Assembly: GCA_934486875.1 (NCBI GenBank)
Contig: CAKSPU010000072.1
Coordinates: 1 to 6,211 of the forward strand
DNA: 6,211 bases
DNA from: an uncultured Oscillospiraceae bacterium
GTDB taxonomy: Bacteria; Bacillota; Clostridia; Oscillospirales; Ruminococcaceae
Direction: 5' to 3'
The translations under genes and the position numbers were made by a program. The notes under the pieces are model-generated. The model saw only the letters and a program-made list of their open reading frames with translations, made no database searches and was not told where the DNA came from. Positions 1-6,088 of the stretch are shown here, piece by piece. The first letter of the stretch is position 1, and the number at the start of each line of letters is the position of its first letter.

Positions 1-888
1 GCCGTAAAGCCTGCCGAAGCCGCCCATAAGATATGAGCCGCCTGCCACCACAAGGGCAAAGAGCGTGGAGATGACAGTTCCTCTTTTAATGGCGTGATCG
101 TCCTTGATAGCGTAGAATTTCTGCACCATCTGAGGAAGTCCCCAGGTTCCGAGAGACGTAAGGATAACAACGCCGATGAGGTTTATGGGGTCGGGTCCGA
201 AAAGAGAATTGAGGGTATTTTCGGGGATACCCGTATCGGATATTGCACCGAGCTGGTCAAGGGCAGAGGAGAAGCCGCCCTTTTTAACGATAACGCAGAA
301 CACCACCGCTGCGATGCCCGCAAGCATTATGATGCCCTGAATAAAATCGTTGATGGCAGTTGCCTTGTAGCCGCCGAGGATAACGTAGACCGCTGTGAGC
401 AGCGCCATTGCGATGATACAGACGGAATAGGGAATGTTGAAAGCCATTCCGAAAAGTCTTGAAAGTCCGTTGTAAACGGAGGCTGTGTAGGGAATGAGGA
501 AGATGAAAACGATAACTGCGGAAACGGTTTTGAGTCCCTTTGAATCAAAACGCTTCTCGAAAAATTCGGGCATTGTGGAGGCGTTCATATGCTTTGACAT
601 TATTCGTGTCCGCTTTCCAAGCACGATCCACGCAAGCATTGAGCCGATAACGGCATTTCCTATGCCTATCCACGCCGCCGAAACGCCGTAGCTCCAGCCG
701 AACTGTCCCGCATAGCCGATGAACACAACTGCGGAAAAATATGATGTTCCGTAGGCGAAAGCGGTTATCCAGCCGCCTACGCTTCTTCCGCCAAGAACGA
801 AATCAGACACCGAAGAGGTCTTTTTGTGGCAGTAAACACCTATGCCTATCATAACAGCAAGGTAAACTGCGAGAATTACATACAACAC
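1..888 (-). CDS. Sodium:solute symporter (SSS) family transporter, N-terminal part
   Basis: This is an integral membrane secondary transporter expected to couple Na+ (or H+) influx to solute uptake. The minus strand reads open for 296 codons to the window edge, so the C-terminal part is missing. Family marks seen: a hydrophobic first helix (residues 3-19), then DFVLGGRS (29-36), the helix GTSYFSAVVFIG (47-58), YVILGGYKATAINDFIQ (168-184), which fits the SSS signature, and LGTWGLPQMVQKFYA (246-260), matching the WGLGYFGQPHI..RFMA region of PutP. PutP of E. coli has Asp55 in the second of these segments; here the aligned residue is Tyr50, so proline should not be assumed as substrate. No ATG fits the start: GTG (888-886) or TTG (885-883) are the only start codons between the in-frame stop TAA (about 30 bases upstream) and helix 1. 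I chose GTG. An AAAGGA (908-903) lies 14 bases upstream, a long spacing. Family is secure, substrate unknown. Confidence 0.9.
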   Translation of the reverse strand, partial: MLYVILAVYLAVMIGIGVYCHKKTSSVSDFVLGGRSVGGWITAFAYGTSYFSAVVFIGYAGQFGWSYGVSAAWIGIGNAVIGSMLAWIVLGKRTRIMSKHMNASTMPEFFEKRFDSKGLKTVSAVIVFIFLIPYTASVYNGLSRLFGMAFNIPYSVCIIAMALLTAVYVILGGYKATAINDFIQGIIMLAGIAAVVFCVIVKKGGFSSALDQLGAISDTGIPENTLNSLFGPDPINLIGVVILTSLGTWGLPQMVQKFYAIKDDHAIKRGTVISTLFALVVAGGSYLMGGFGRLYG

Positions 889-927
889 CTTAAAATATAC
901 CGTCCTTTCAAGCTTGCCCGTTTATCG

Positions 928-942
928 TTTTATCAGATAAAA
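928..942. repeat. Palindrome in the symporter leader (possible operator)
   Basis: TTTTATC and GATAAAA form a 7+7 dyad around one central base, extended by CG on each side with one bulged base (926-945). The one-base centre makes an RNA hairpin unlikely, so a protein binding site in DNA is the better reading. It sits about 30-40 bases downstream of the predicted transcription start, where a repressor could act. AT-rich context raises the chance of a random dyad. Confidence 0.3.
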
Positions 943-975
943 GCGTATAAGCGTTAAAGCAATAAATTACCTCTG

Positions 976-1004
976 ATTATATCAGAAATGGGACATTTTG
1001 TCAA
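976..1004 (-). promoter_or_regulatory. Consensus sigma-A promoter for the symporter gene
   Basis: Read on the minus strand there is a perfect TTGACA (1004-999), a 17-base spacer, and a perfect TATAAT (981-976). Transcription should begin near 969, giving a leader of about 80 bases before the GTG at 888. All twelve hexamer bases match consensus at optimal spacing, so a strong basal promoter is expected unless repressed. Confidence 0.88.
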
Positions 1005-1144
1005 TTGGACAATAATAATCAAATTTTATAATGTCCTTTGGATAAATCAAATAAAAGCTTTATAAAGCAGCAAATTTTTATGTTGCAAATACCCAAATTT
1101 TTGTCAATTTATTGTATATTATGCAAAAAGGTGTAAAAAAAGGC

Positions 1145-1173
1145 TTGTAATTATCTTCAAAAAATATTAAAAT
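1145..1173 (+). promoter_or_regulatory. Candidate promoter for the acyl-CoA synthetase gene
   Basis: TTGTAA (1145-1150), a 17-base spacer, and TAAAAT (1168-1173), each near consensus. It would start transcription near 1180 and give a leader of about 105 bases that contains the hairpin at 1202-1241. The region is so AT-rich that near matches are expected by chance, and other placements are possible. Confidence 0.3.
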
Positions 1174-1201
1174 AAATAAAGTATTACTCAATGAAGTTTA
1201 T

Positions 1202-1241
1202 AGCGGTTTAAAGCGCACAACATTTAAAGCTTGAAACCGCT
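1202..1241 (+). repeat. Inverted repeat/hairpin in the leader of the acyl-CoA synthetase gene
   Basis: AGCGGTTT (1202-1209) pairs with AAACCGCT (1234-1241). After one A/G mismatch (1210, 1233) the pairing continues as AAGC (1211-1214) with GCTT (1229-1232), leaving a 14-base loop. No T-tract follows, so it is not an intrinsic terminator. It could be an operator or an mRNA leader structure. It covers the TTG at 1231, which argues against that codon as the translation start. Confidence 0.5.
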
Positions 1242-1267
1242 GAATTACTTAATGAAACGAATTGTCC

Positions 1268-1273
1268 GAAAGG
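1268..1273 (+). promoter_or_regulatory. Ribosome binding site deciding the start at 1285
   Basis: GAAAGG lies 11 bases before the ATG at 1285. Neither the in-frame TTG at 1231 nor the ATG at 1252 has a comparable purine-rich site before it, so the third candidate is preferred. Confidence 0.6.
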
Positions 1274-1284
1274 TTGATAACACA

Positions 1285-2919
1285 ATGCCAATTACAGAAC
1301 TGCTTGAAGAAAACGCACGCAAATACGGAAATGACGTATGTCTCGTGGAGATAAATCCGCAGATACAGGAAACAAGGCGTATGCTCTGGAAGGATTTTGA
1401 CCTTATCCAGCCCACCTCCGACCTCTGCTACCGCCGTGAGATAACCTGGCACGTTTTCAACGAAAAGGCAAACCGCTTTGCACAGCTTCTTCTGAGCCGA
1501 GGCGTTAAGAAGGGCGACAAGGTGGCTATACTCCTTATGAACTGCCTTGAATGGCTGCCGATCTACTTCGGTATCCTCAAAATCGGCGCTCTTGCCGTGC
1601 CTATGAACTTCCGCTACAGCTCGGAAGAGATAAAATACTGCCTTGACCTTGCGGAAGCTGATGTACTGGTGTTCGGTCCCGAATTTATCGGCAGGGTGGA
1701 GACCATTGCGGAGGACATCAGCAAGGGACGCATTCTTTTCTATGTGGGCGGCGACTGCCCCTGCTTTGCGGAGGATTATGACAAACTCACATCAAACTGC
1801 GCAAGCGTATCCCCGGGGATAGCAATAAGCGATGACGATGATGCCGCAATATATTTCTCCTCGGGAACAACAGGCTTCCCCAAGGCGATACTCCATTCCC
1901 ACCGCAGCCTTATGCACGCAAGCATCGTTGAGCAGAAGCATCATCATCAGACCAAGGACGATGTTTTCCTCTGCATACCTCCCCTTTACCACACGGGAGC
2001 AAAGATGCACTGGTTCGGCAGCCTTATCACAGGGGGCAAGGCTGTGCTTTTAAAGGGTGTGAGCCCCGAAACTATCCTTGACACAGTTTCAAAGGAAAAA
2101 TGTACGATAGTATGGCTCCTTGTGCCCTGGGCGCTTGATATCCTTGAAGCTATCGACACAGGAAAAATTGACCCCAAAAATTACGAGCTGTCCCAGTGGA
2201 GACTTATGCACATCGGCGCACAGCCCGTTCCCCAGAGCCTTATCAACCGCTGGAAGCACTACTTCCCCGATCATCAGTATGACACAAACTACGGTCTCAG
2301 CGAGTCCATTGGCCCCGGCTGCGTTCATCTGGGACTGGAGAATATACATAAGGTCGGTGCTATCGGCATTCCCGGCTACGGCTGGCAGGTAAAGATAATC
2401 GACGAGAACGGCAATGAAGTTCCCCGTGGCGAGGTCGGCGAGCTTGCGGTAAAGGGTCCGGGAGTTATGAAGTGCTACTACAACAACCCCAAGGCGACCG
2501 CAGAGGTGCTCCACGACGGCTGGCTGTGGACAGGAGATATGGCACGTCAGGACGAGGACGGCTTCTATTTCCTTGTTGACCGCAAAAAGGACGTTGTTAT
2601 CAGCGGCGGCGAAAATCTTTATCCCGTTGAGATAGAGAATTTTATGAGCAGGTTTGACAAGATAAAGGACGTTGCGGTCATCGGTCTCCCCGACAAGCGT
2701 CTCGGAGAAATTGCGGCTGCCATAATCGAGCTTAAGGACGGCGAGGAATGCACCGAGGAGGAGATAAATGAATTTTGCCTCGGAATGCCGCGATACAAGC
2801 GTCCCAAGAAAATAATCTTTGCACCTGTTCCGAGAAATGCCACGGGCAAGATCGAAAAGCCAAAGCTCAGAAAAATGTACTGCGGCGAGAATATGGTCGA
2901 AAAGGAAAATCAGAGCTGA
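1285..2919 (+). CDS. AMP-forming acyl-CoA synthetase/ligase (ANL superfamily)
   Basis: A cytoplasmic class I adenylate-forming enzyme that should activate a carboxylic acid with ATP to an acyl-AMP and then transfer it to CoA. From the ATG at 1285 it is 544 residues, a normal full length. Core motifs are all present: P-loop YFSSGTTGFPK (190-200), YGLSE (336-340), the ribose-binding Asp in WTGD (415-418), hinge DRKKD (432-436), SGGENLYPVEIE (440-451), and the C-terminal NATGKIEK (518-525) with the catalytic lysine K522. The enzyme therefore looks active. The start at 1285 follows a GAAAGG site and begins MPITELLEENARKYG, the usual start of this family; extending to TTG 1231 adds 18 residues encoded across a hairpin. 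The overall form resembles bacterial fatty-acyl- or carnitine/crotonobetaine-CoA ligases, but the substrate cannot be read from sequence. It is followed by its own terminator and looks monocistronic. Benzoate-type or other acid ligases remain possible. Confidence 0.93.
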   Translation: MPITELLEENARKYGNDVCLVEINPQIQETRRMLWKDFDLIQPTSDLCYRREITWHVFNEKANRFAQLLLSRGVKKGDKVAILLMNCLEWLPIYFGILKIGALAVPMNFRYSSEEIKYCLDLAEADVLVFGPEFIGRVETIAEDISKGRILFYVGGDCPCFAEDYDKLTSNCASVSPGIAISDDDDAAIYFSSGTTGFPKAILHSHRSLMHASIVEQKHHHQTKDDVFLCIPPLYHTGAKMHWFGSLITGGKAVLLKGVSPETILDTVSKEKCTIVWLLVPWALDILEAIDTGKIDPKNYELSQWRLMHIGAQPVPQSLINRWKHYFPDHQYDTNYGLSESIGPGCVHLGLENIHKVGAIGIPGYGWQVKIIDENGNEVPRGEVGELAVKGPGVMKCYYNNPKATAEVLHDGWLWTGDMARQDEDGFYFLVDRKKDVVISGGENLYPVEIENFMSRFDKIKDVAVIGLPDKRLGEIAAAIIELKDGEECTEEEINEFCLGMPRYKRPKKIIFAPVPRNATGKIEKPKLRKMYCGENMVEKENQS

Positions 2920-2930
2920 TTTATTACAGT

Positions 2931-2964
2931 AAAGGTCTGCCCCGAACACGGACAGACCTTTTTT
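2931..2964 (+). terminator. Intrinsic terminator after the acyl-CoA synthetase gene
   Basis: AAAGGTCTG (2931-2939) pairs with CAGACCTTT (2953-2961), nine base pairs, with a possible inner CCG/CGG pairing in the loop, followed by a run of six T (2959-2964). It begins 11 bases after the stop codon and separates this gene from the ATPase unit. Confidence 0.9.
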
Positions 2965-3019
2965 AATCAAATTTTAATCTTAAATACCCTCAAATATAAT
3001 CTGCGGCATTCCCCCGCTA

Positions 3020-3048
3020 TTGACAATTTTTACATTTTGCTGTATAAT
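3020..3048 (+). promoter_or_regulatory. Consensus sigma-A promoter for the Ca2+-ATPase gene
   Basis: A perfect TTGACA (3020-3025), a 17-base spacer and a perfect TATAAT (3043-3048). The predicted start near 3055 gives a leader of about 68 bases. Both hexamers and spacing are optimal, so the gene should be strongly transcribed from here independently of the gene upstream. Confidence 0.9.
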
Positions 3049-3108
3049 TCATAACAAGTGCATTTCGCAGAAAATCAATAACGGCGCAAAACAACATTTC
3101 ATAAAAGG

Positions 3109-3114
3109 AAAGGA
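3109..3114 (+). promoter_or_regulatory. Ribosome binding site of the Ca2+-ATPase gene
   Basis: AAAGGA, within a longer purine run AGGAAAGGA (3106-3114), is 8 bases before the ATG at 3123. This strong site fixes the start. Confidence 0.88.
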
Positions 3115-3122
3115 CGCTTAAT

Positions 3123-5744
3123 ATGCAAGTTAAAGAAAAGCCTTTGAGCACTCTCCCCAAGGGTCTCACTGCGGCGGAGGCTGAGGAAAGCCGAAAGAAA
3201 AACGGTGCGAACACCCTTACGCAGATCCCCCCCGACCCGCTGTGGAAAAAGATCCTTGAGGGATTTAAGGATCCTATGATAATGATACTGCTTGTTGCCC
3301 TTGTGGTACAGGTAGTGCTCTTTTTCCTCCACCAGGCTGAATGGTTCGAGCCTGTGGGAATACTCATCGCAATTATGATAGCAAACGGCGTTTCCGCATT
3401 CAGCGAGAACAAGCAGGAGGGCAAGGCATCTGCTCTCAAAGCCGAGGAAGAAGCCAAGGAGACCGCAAAGGTCATTCGTGACGGCAAGCTTACCGAGATC
3501 CACGTAAGCGATGTTGTTGTGGGCGATATCGTATATCTCCAGGCAGGCGACAAGCTCCCTGCTGACGGCGAGCTGGTAATGGGCGATATCAAGGTAGATC
3601 AGGCTGCTCTTAACGGCGAGACTGAGGAAGCAGAGAAAATACCCGATGAAAACGGCGAGGGCTACAATACAAAAGACCTGCTCAACAAGCACTATGCATA
3701 CCGTGGCACAGTTGTCTGCGGCGGCGAGGGCTATATGGAGATAAAGGTCGTGGGCGACAAGACCCTCTTCGGTGAGCTGGCTCTTGAAGTTCAGGAGGAA
3801 ACAAGAGAAACTCCCCTTCAGGTCAAGCTTGGCAAGCTTGCAAAGCAGATATCCACATTCGGCTACATCGGCGCTATATGCATCATCGTGGGCATTATGG
3901 CAAAAACGCTTATCACAGGCGAGATACCTACCGATGTATGGGGCTGGGTACGTCTTGTCCTTGATGCCGTAACAGTTGCGGTAACTATCATCGTATGCGC
4001 AGTTCCCGAGGGACTTCCTATGCTCACCTCCATTCTCCTCTCATTCCAGAGTCTCAGAATGGCTAAGGACAATGTTCTTGTAAGAAAGATAAACGGTCTC
4101 GAGACCGCAGGAAGCCTGAGCATTCTTTTCAGCGACAAGACAGGCACCATCACCGAGGGCAAGCTTTCCGTTGTTGAGCTTTCCGCAGGAAACGGTGACA
4201 CATACGACAGCTTTGACAAGATACCCGCTGCACTTGCAGATAACATCATCATCGGTGCAGGCGTAAACAACAGCGCATCTGCTGCCGAGGGCAAGGTCAT
4301 CGGCGGAAACAGTACCGACCGTGCTCTTATGACATACCTTATGGAGGCTGGAAAGGCTGAGGGCATTAACAAGGACAACGTTCTCACATTCAGCGCATTT
4401 GATTCCACAAAGAAATGCTCCAGCGTAACTGTCAACGAAAACGGCAGCCACGTTACATACATCAAGGGCGCACCCGAAAGACTTCTTGACCGCTGTGATT
4501 CCTATGTTGACGGAAACGGCGAGGTAAAGCCTCTTGCGGACAAGCAGGCTCTTATGGATTATATCGACACCCAGGCATCAAGATCAATGAGACTTCTGGG
4601 CGTTGCAAAGAAGGACGGCGATTCCGACGAGGGAACAGTTACACTTGTCTGTCTCCTCAGCATCAGAGACAATGTACGTAAGGAAGCCGTTGACGCTATC
4701 AGAGAGGTTCAGAACGCAGGCATTCAGGTTGTAATGGTAACAGGCGACCGCAAGGAAACCGCCGTTGCTATCGCCAAGGAAGCAGGACTTCTCAGAGCCG
4801 ATACAGACATTGCTCTCACCAGTGCAGAGCTTGCCGAAAAGACCGATGATGAGCTCAAGGCACTTCTTCCGAACCTCAGAGTTGTTTCAAGAGCCCTCCC
4901 CACCGACAAGAGCCGTCTCGTAAGAGCCGCTCAGGAGCTGAACCTTGTTGTAGGTATGACAGGCGACGGCGTAAACGACTCCCCCGCTCTCAAAAAAGCT
5001 GATGTGGGCTTTGCAATGGGCAGCGGCACAGAGGTGGCAAAGGAAGCAGGCGATATCACAATTCTGGACGACAACTTCTCCTCTATCGAAAAGGCTATCC
5101 TTTACGGCAGAACGATGTTCAAGAGCATCAGAAAATTCCTCATCTTCCAGCTTACCGTTAACGTTGCCGCAGTTCTCACCTGCTTTATAGCTCCTCTTCT
5201 CGGCGAGAACGTTATTATGACAGTTATCCAGCTGCTCCTTGTAAACCTTGCAATGGACACTCTCGCAGCTATCGCATTCGGCAGCGAGCCTGCTCTTCAG
5301 GAATATATGAAGGAAAAGCCCGTTCCCCGTTCCGCAAGCATCGTGAGCAAGGGAATGATGACGGAGATCGTCATTTCCGCTCTTTACATCACAGCTCTTT
5401 GCCTGTGCATCAGATTTGTTCCTTTCTTCCGCTCGGCTTTCGGCGGCGTGGACAACACATACCTCAACTCCGCAGTATTCGCAACCTTTATGATGGCAAT
5501 AACCTTTAACGGCTTCAATGCGAGAACCTCTCATATGAATCCTTTTGAGGGTCTGGGCAGAAATATGAACTTCATTTACGTAATGCTGTCCATTTTCGTT
5601 CTCCAGTTTGTATTTGTTACATTCGGCGGCGAGGTGCTCCGAGTCGAGGCTCTTAATCCTATGACCTGGCTCATCTGCATTGTCCTCGCATTCCTTGTAA
5701 TCCCTATCAATATGATACGCAAGACTTTTATGAAGGACGAATAA
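3123..5744 (+). CDS. P-type Ca2+-ATPase, plasma-membrane (type IIB/PMCA-like) form
   Basis: A 873-residue membrane pump expected to expel Ca2+ from the cytoplasm using ATP. Order: N-terminal cation-ATPase domain (about 15-50); helices M1 (51-69) and M2 (75-95); actuator domain with NGET (164-167) in place of the usual TGES dephosphorylation loop; M3 (about 246-264); M4 with PEGLP (295-299, Glu296 a Ca2+ ligand); phosphorylation site DKTGT (Asp338); nucleotide-binding KGAPE (448-452); TGD (540-542); hinge TGDGVNDSPALK (613-624); then six C-terminal helices. M5 reads FLIFQLTVNVAAV (672-684), close to animal PMCA pumps, and Ala683 stands where SERCA has the site-I Glu771. M6 carries NLAMDT (Asn708, Asp712). 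This pattern keeps site II only, implying one Ca2+ per ATP. The C-terminus stops soon after the last helix, so no calmodulin-type regulatory tail. Own promoter and terminator suggest a single-gene unit. Mn2+ transport or another cation is possible but less likely. Confidence 0.94.
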   Translation: MQVKEKPLSTLPKGLTAAEAEESRKKNGANTLTQIPPDPLWKKILEGFKDPMIMILLVALVVQVVLFFLHQAEWFEPVGILIAIMIANGVSAFSENKQEGKASALKAEEEAKETAKVIRDGKLTEIHVSDVVVGDIVYLQAGDKLPADGELVMGDIKVDQAALNGETEEAEKIPDENGEGYNTKDLLNKHYAYRGTVVCGGEGYMEIKVVGDKTLFGELALEVQEETRETPLQVKLGKLAKQISTFGYIGAICIIVGIMAKTLITGEIPTDVWGWVRLVLDAVTVAVTIIVCAVPEGLPMLTSILLSFQSLRMAKDNVLVRKINGLETAGSLSILFSDKTGTITEGKLSVVELSAGNGDTYDSFDKIPAALADNIIIGAGVNNSASAAEGKVIGGNSTDRALMTYLMEAGKAEGINKDNVLTFSAFDSTKKCSSVTVNENGSHVTYIKGAPERLLDRCDSYVDGNGEVKPLADKQALMDYIDTQASRSMRLLGVAKKDGDSDEGTVTLVCLLSIRDNVRKEAVDAIREVQNAGIQVVMVTGDRKETAVAIAKEAGLLRADTDIALTSAELAEKTDDELKALLPNLRVVSRALPTDKSRLVRAAQELNLVVGMTGDGVNDSPALKKADVGFAMGSGTEVAKEAGDITILDDNFSSIEKAILYGRTMFKSIRKFLIFQLTVNVAAVLTCFIAPLLGENVIMTVIQLLLVNLAMDTLAAIAFGSEPALQEYMKEKPVPRSASIVSKGMMTEIVISALYITALCLCIRFVPFFRSAFGGVDNTYLNSAVFATFMMAITFNGFNARTSHMNPFEGLGRNMNFIYVMLSIFVLQFVFVTFGGEVLRVEALNPMTWLICIVLAFLVIPINMIRKTFMKDE

Positions 5745-5761
5745 TTACCCCATAAAATAAG

Positions 5762-5800
5762 ACAGCACCGTTTCGGGAAACTGAAACGGTGCTGTTTTTT
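5762..5800 (+). terminator. Strong intrinsic terminator after the Ca2+-ATPase gene
   Basis: A perfect 13-bp stem, ACAGCACCGTTTC (5762-5774) with GAAACGGTGCTGT (5783-5795), an 8-base loop and six T (5795-5800). It starts 18 bases after the TAA stop. Confidence 0.95.
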
Positions 5801-5854
5801 ATATTCTTATACTAATAACCAATTGTTCTATAGATAAAGCCGACAGATGAAATA

Positions 5855-5957
5855 ATACTAAACACCCATTGAATTATGGGAATCTCTCGCCGCAAAACCG
5901 CATATATCAAAGCTTTTGCGGCGATTTCTTCTCCATAATTCTAATGGTGTTTAGTAT
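5855..5957. repeat. Long imperfect hairpin, first of two
   Basis: A stem of about 35 pairs: 12 bp ATACTAAACACC/GGTGTTTAGTAT (5855-5866/5946-5957); after a one-base bulge ATT/AAT; then 9 bp GAATTATGG/CCATAATTC (5871-5879/5933-5941); an internal loop of about 6-8 bases per side; and an 11-bp GC-rich tip TCGCCGCAAAA/TTTTGCGGCGA (5887-5897/5914-5924) closing a 16-base loop. There is no T-tract on either side, so it is not a typical terminator. The structure is clear, its role unknown. Confidence 0.85.
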
Positions 5958-5959
5958 AA

Positions 5960-6057
5960 GACTAAAAACCGATTAAAAACTGTAAAAAAAATTGAGCATA
6001 ATCTTGCATATATGGATTATGCTCAATTTTTTTCTACAGTTTTATTGGTTATCAGTA
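5960..6057. repeat. Long imperfect hairpin, second of two
   Basis: Core 13 bp ATTGAGCATAATC/GATTATGCTCAAT (5991-6003/6015-6027), then A-run/T-run pairing, ACTGTA/TACAGT flanked by A/T pairs (about 5976-5984/6035-6043), and an outer AACC/GGTT (5967-5970/6047-6050). It starts three bases after the first hairpin and has nearly the same length, with ends that resemble it. Confidence 0.8.
5984..6033 (-). terminator. Probable bidirectional terminator, mainly for the minus-strand gene to the right
   Basis: The 13-bp stem at 5991-6003/6015-6027 is flanked by an A-run (5984-5991) and a T-run (6027-6033), so each strand shows a stem followed by seven or more U. It lies 56 bases beyond the stop of the minus-strand gene ending at 6089. 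The plus-strand ATPase already has its own terminator. The stem is rather AT-rich, so efficiency is uncertain. Confidence 0.65.
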
Positions 6058-6088
6058 GTAAAACAAAGTTGCCGGCGCTTGAAGCAGA

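Larger units (their letters stand above)
889..1284. other. AT-rich divergent intergenic control region, no gene seen
   Basis: This stretch of about 400 bases separates the divergently transcribed symporter and acyl-CoA synthetase genes. It is far more AT-rich than the flanking coding DNA and has no credible reading frame with a ribosome binding site. It holds the symporter promoter (976-1004), a dyad at 928-942, a perfect 12-base palindrome GCTTTATAAAGC (1057-1068), a candidate promoter at 1145-1173 and an imperfect hairpin at 1202-1241. I recognise no riboswitch in either leader. Confidence 0.7.
5810..6057. mobile_element. Candidate composite of miniature inverted-repeat (MITE-like) elements
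   Basis: A non-coding block of about 248 bases between convergent genes. Its outer ends are inverted: TACTAATAACCAATTG (from 5810, plus strand) and TACTGATAACCAATAA (from 6057, minus strand) match at 13 of 16 positions, and similarity continues with gaps-free matches such as CT.TAGA further in (about 21 of 28). Two internal ends at 5856 and 5956 carry the related TACTAAACACC. A TA dinucleotide lies at each end, as expected for target duplication by IS630/Tc1-mariner-type transposases. No transposase is present, so it would be a non-autonomous element. Alternatives are a structured RNA or a repeat of other origin. The inverted symmetry is seen directly; mobility is inferred. Confidence 0.45.

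Noticed and set aside
94..462. Plus-strand open frame of 122 codons
   Set aside because: It is antisense to the symporter, whose minus-strand frame shows clear family motifs; the composition (Asp, Glu, Arg, His rich) is typical of a shadow of membrane-protein codons.
1101..1120. TTGTCA followed by TATATT-like sequence as a promoter
   Set aside because: TTGTCA (1101-1106) and TATATT (1115-1120) are only 8 bases apart, far too close, and at 17 bases there is no -10 match.
1231..1284. N-terminal extension of the acyl-CoA synthetase from TTG 1231 or ATG 1252
   Set aside because: Neither has a good ribosome binding site, the first is within a hairpin, and the added residues are not typical of the family.
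889..1284. Riboswitch or T-box in the divergent leaders
   Set aside because: No recognisable conserved core, no specifier or antiterminator arrangement, and no terminator before either start codon.
2089..2970. Long minus-strand open frame of 293 codons across the acyl-CoA synthetase gene
   Set aside because: It lies wholly antisense to a gene with all family motifs, has no ribosome binding site or recognisable domain, and arises from the codon bias of the real gene.
3099..3692. Minus-strand open frame over the start of the ATPase gene
   Set aside because: It overlaps the N-terminal and actuator domains of the ATPase and its promoter side, with no supporting signals.
5810..6057. CRISPR array or integron-type repeat
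   Set aside because: The repeats are inverted ends of two hairpins, not evenly spaced direct repeats with unique spacers.
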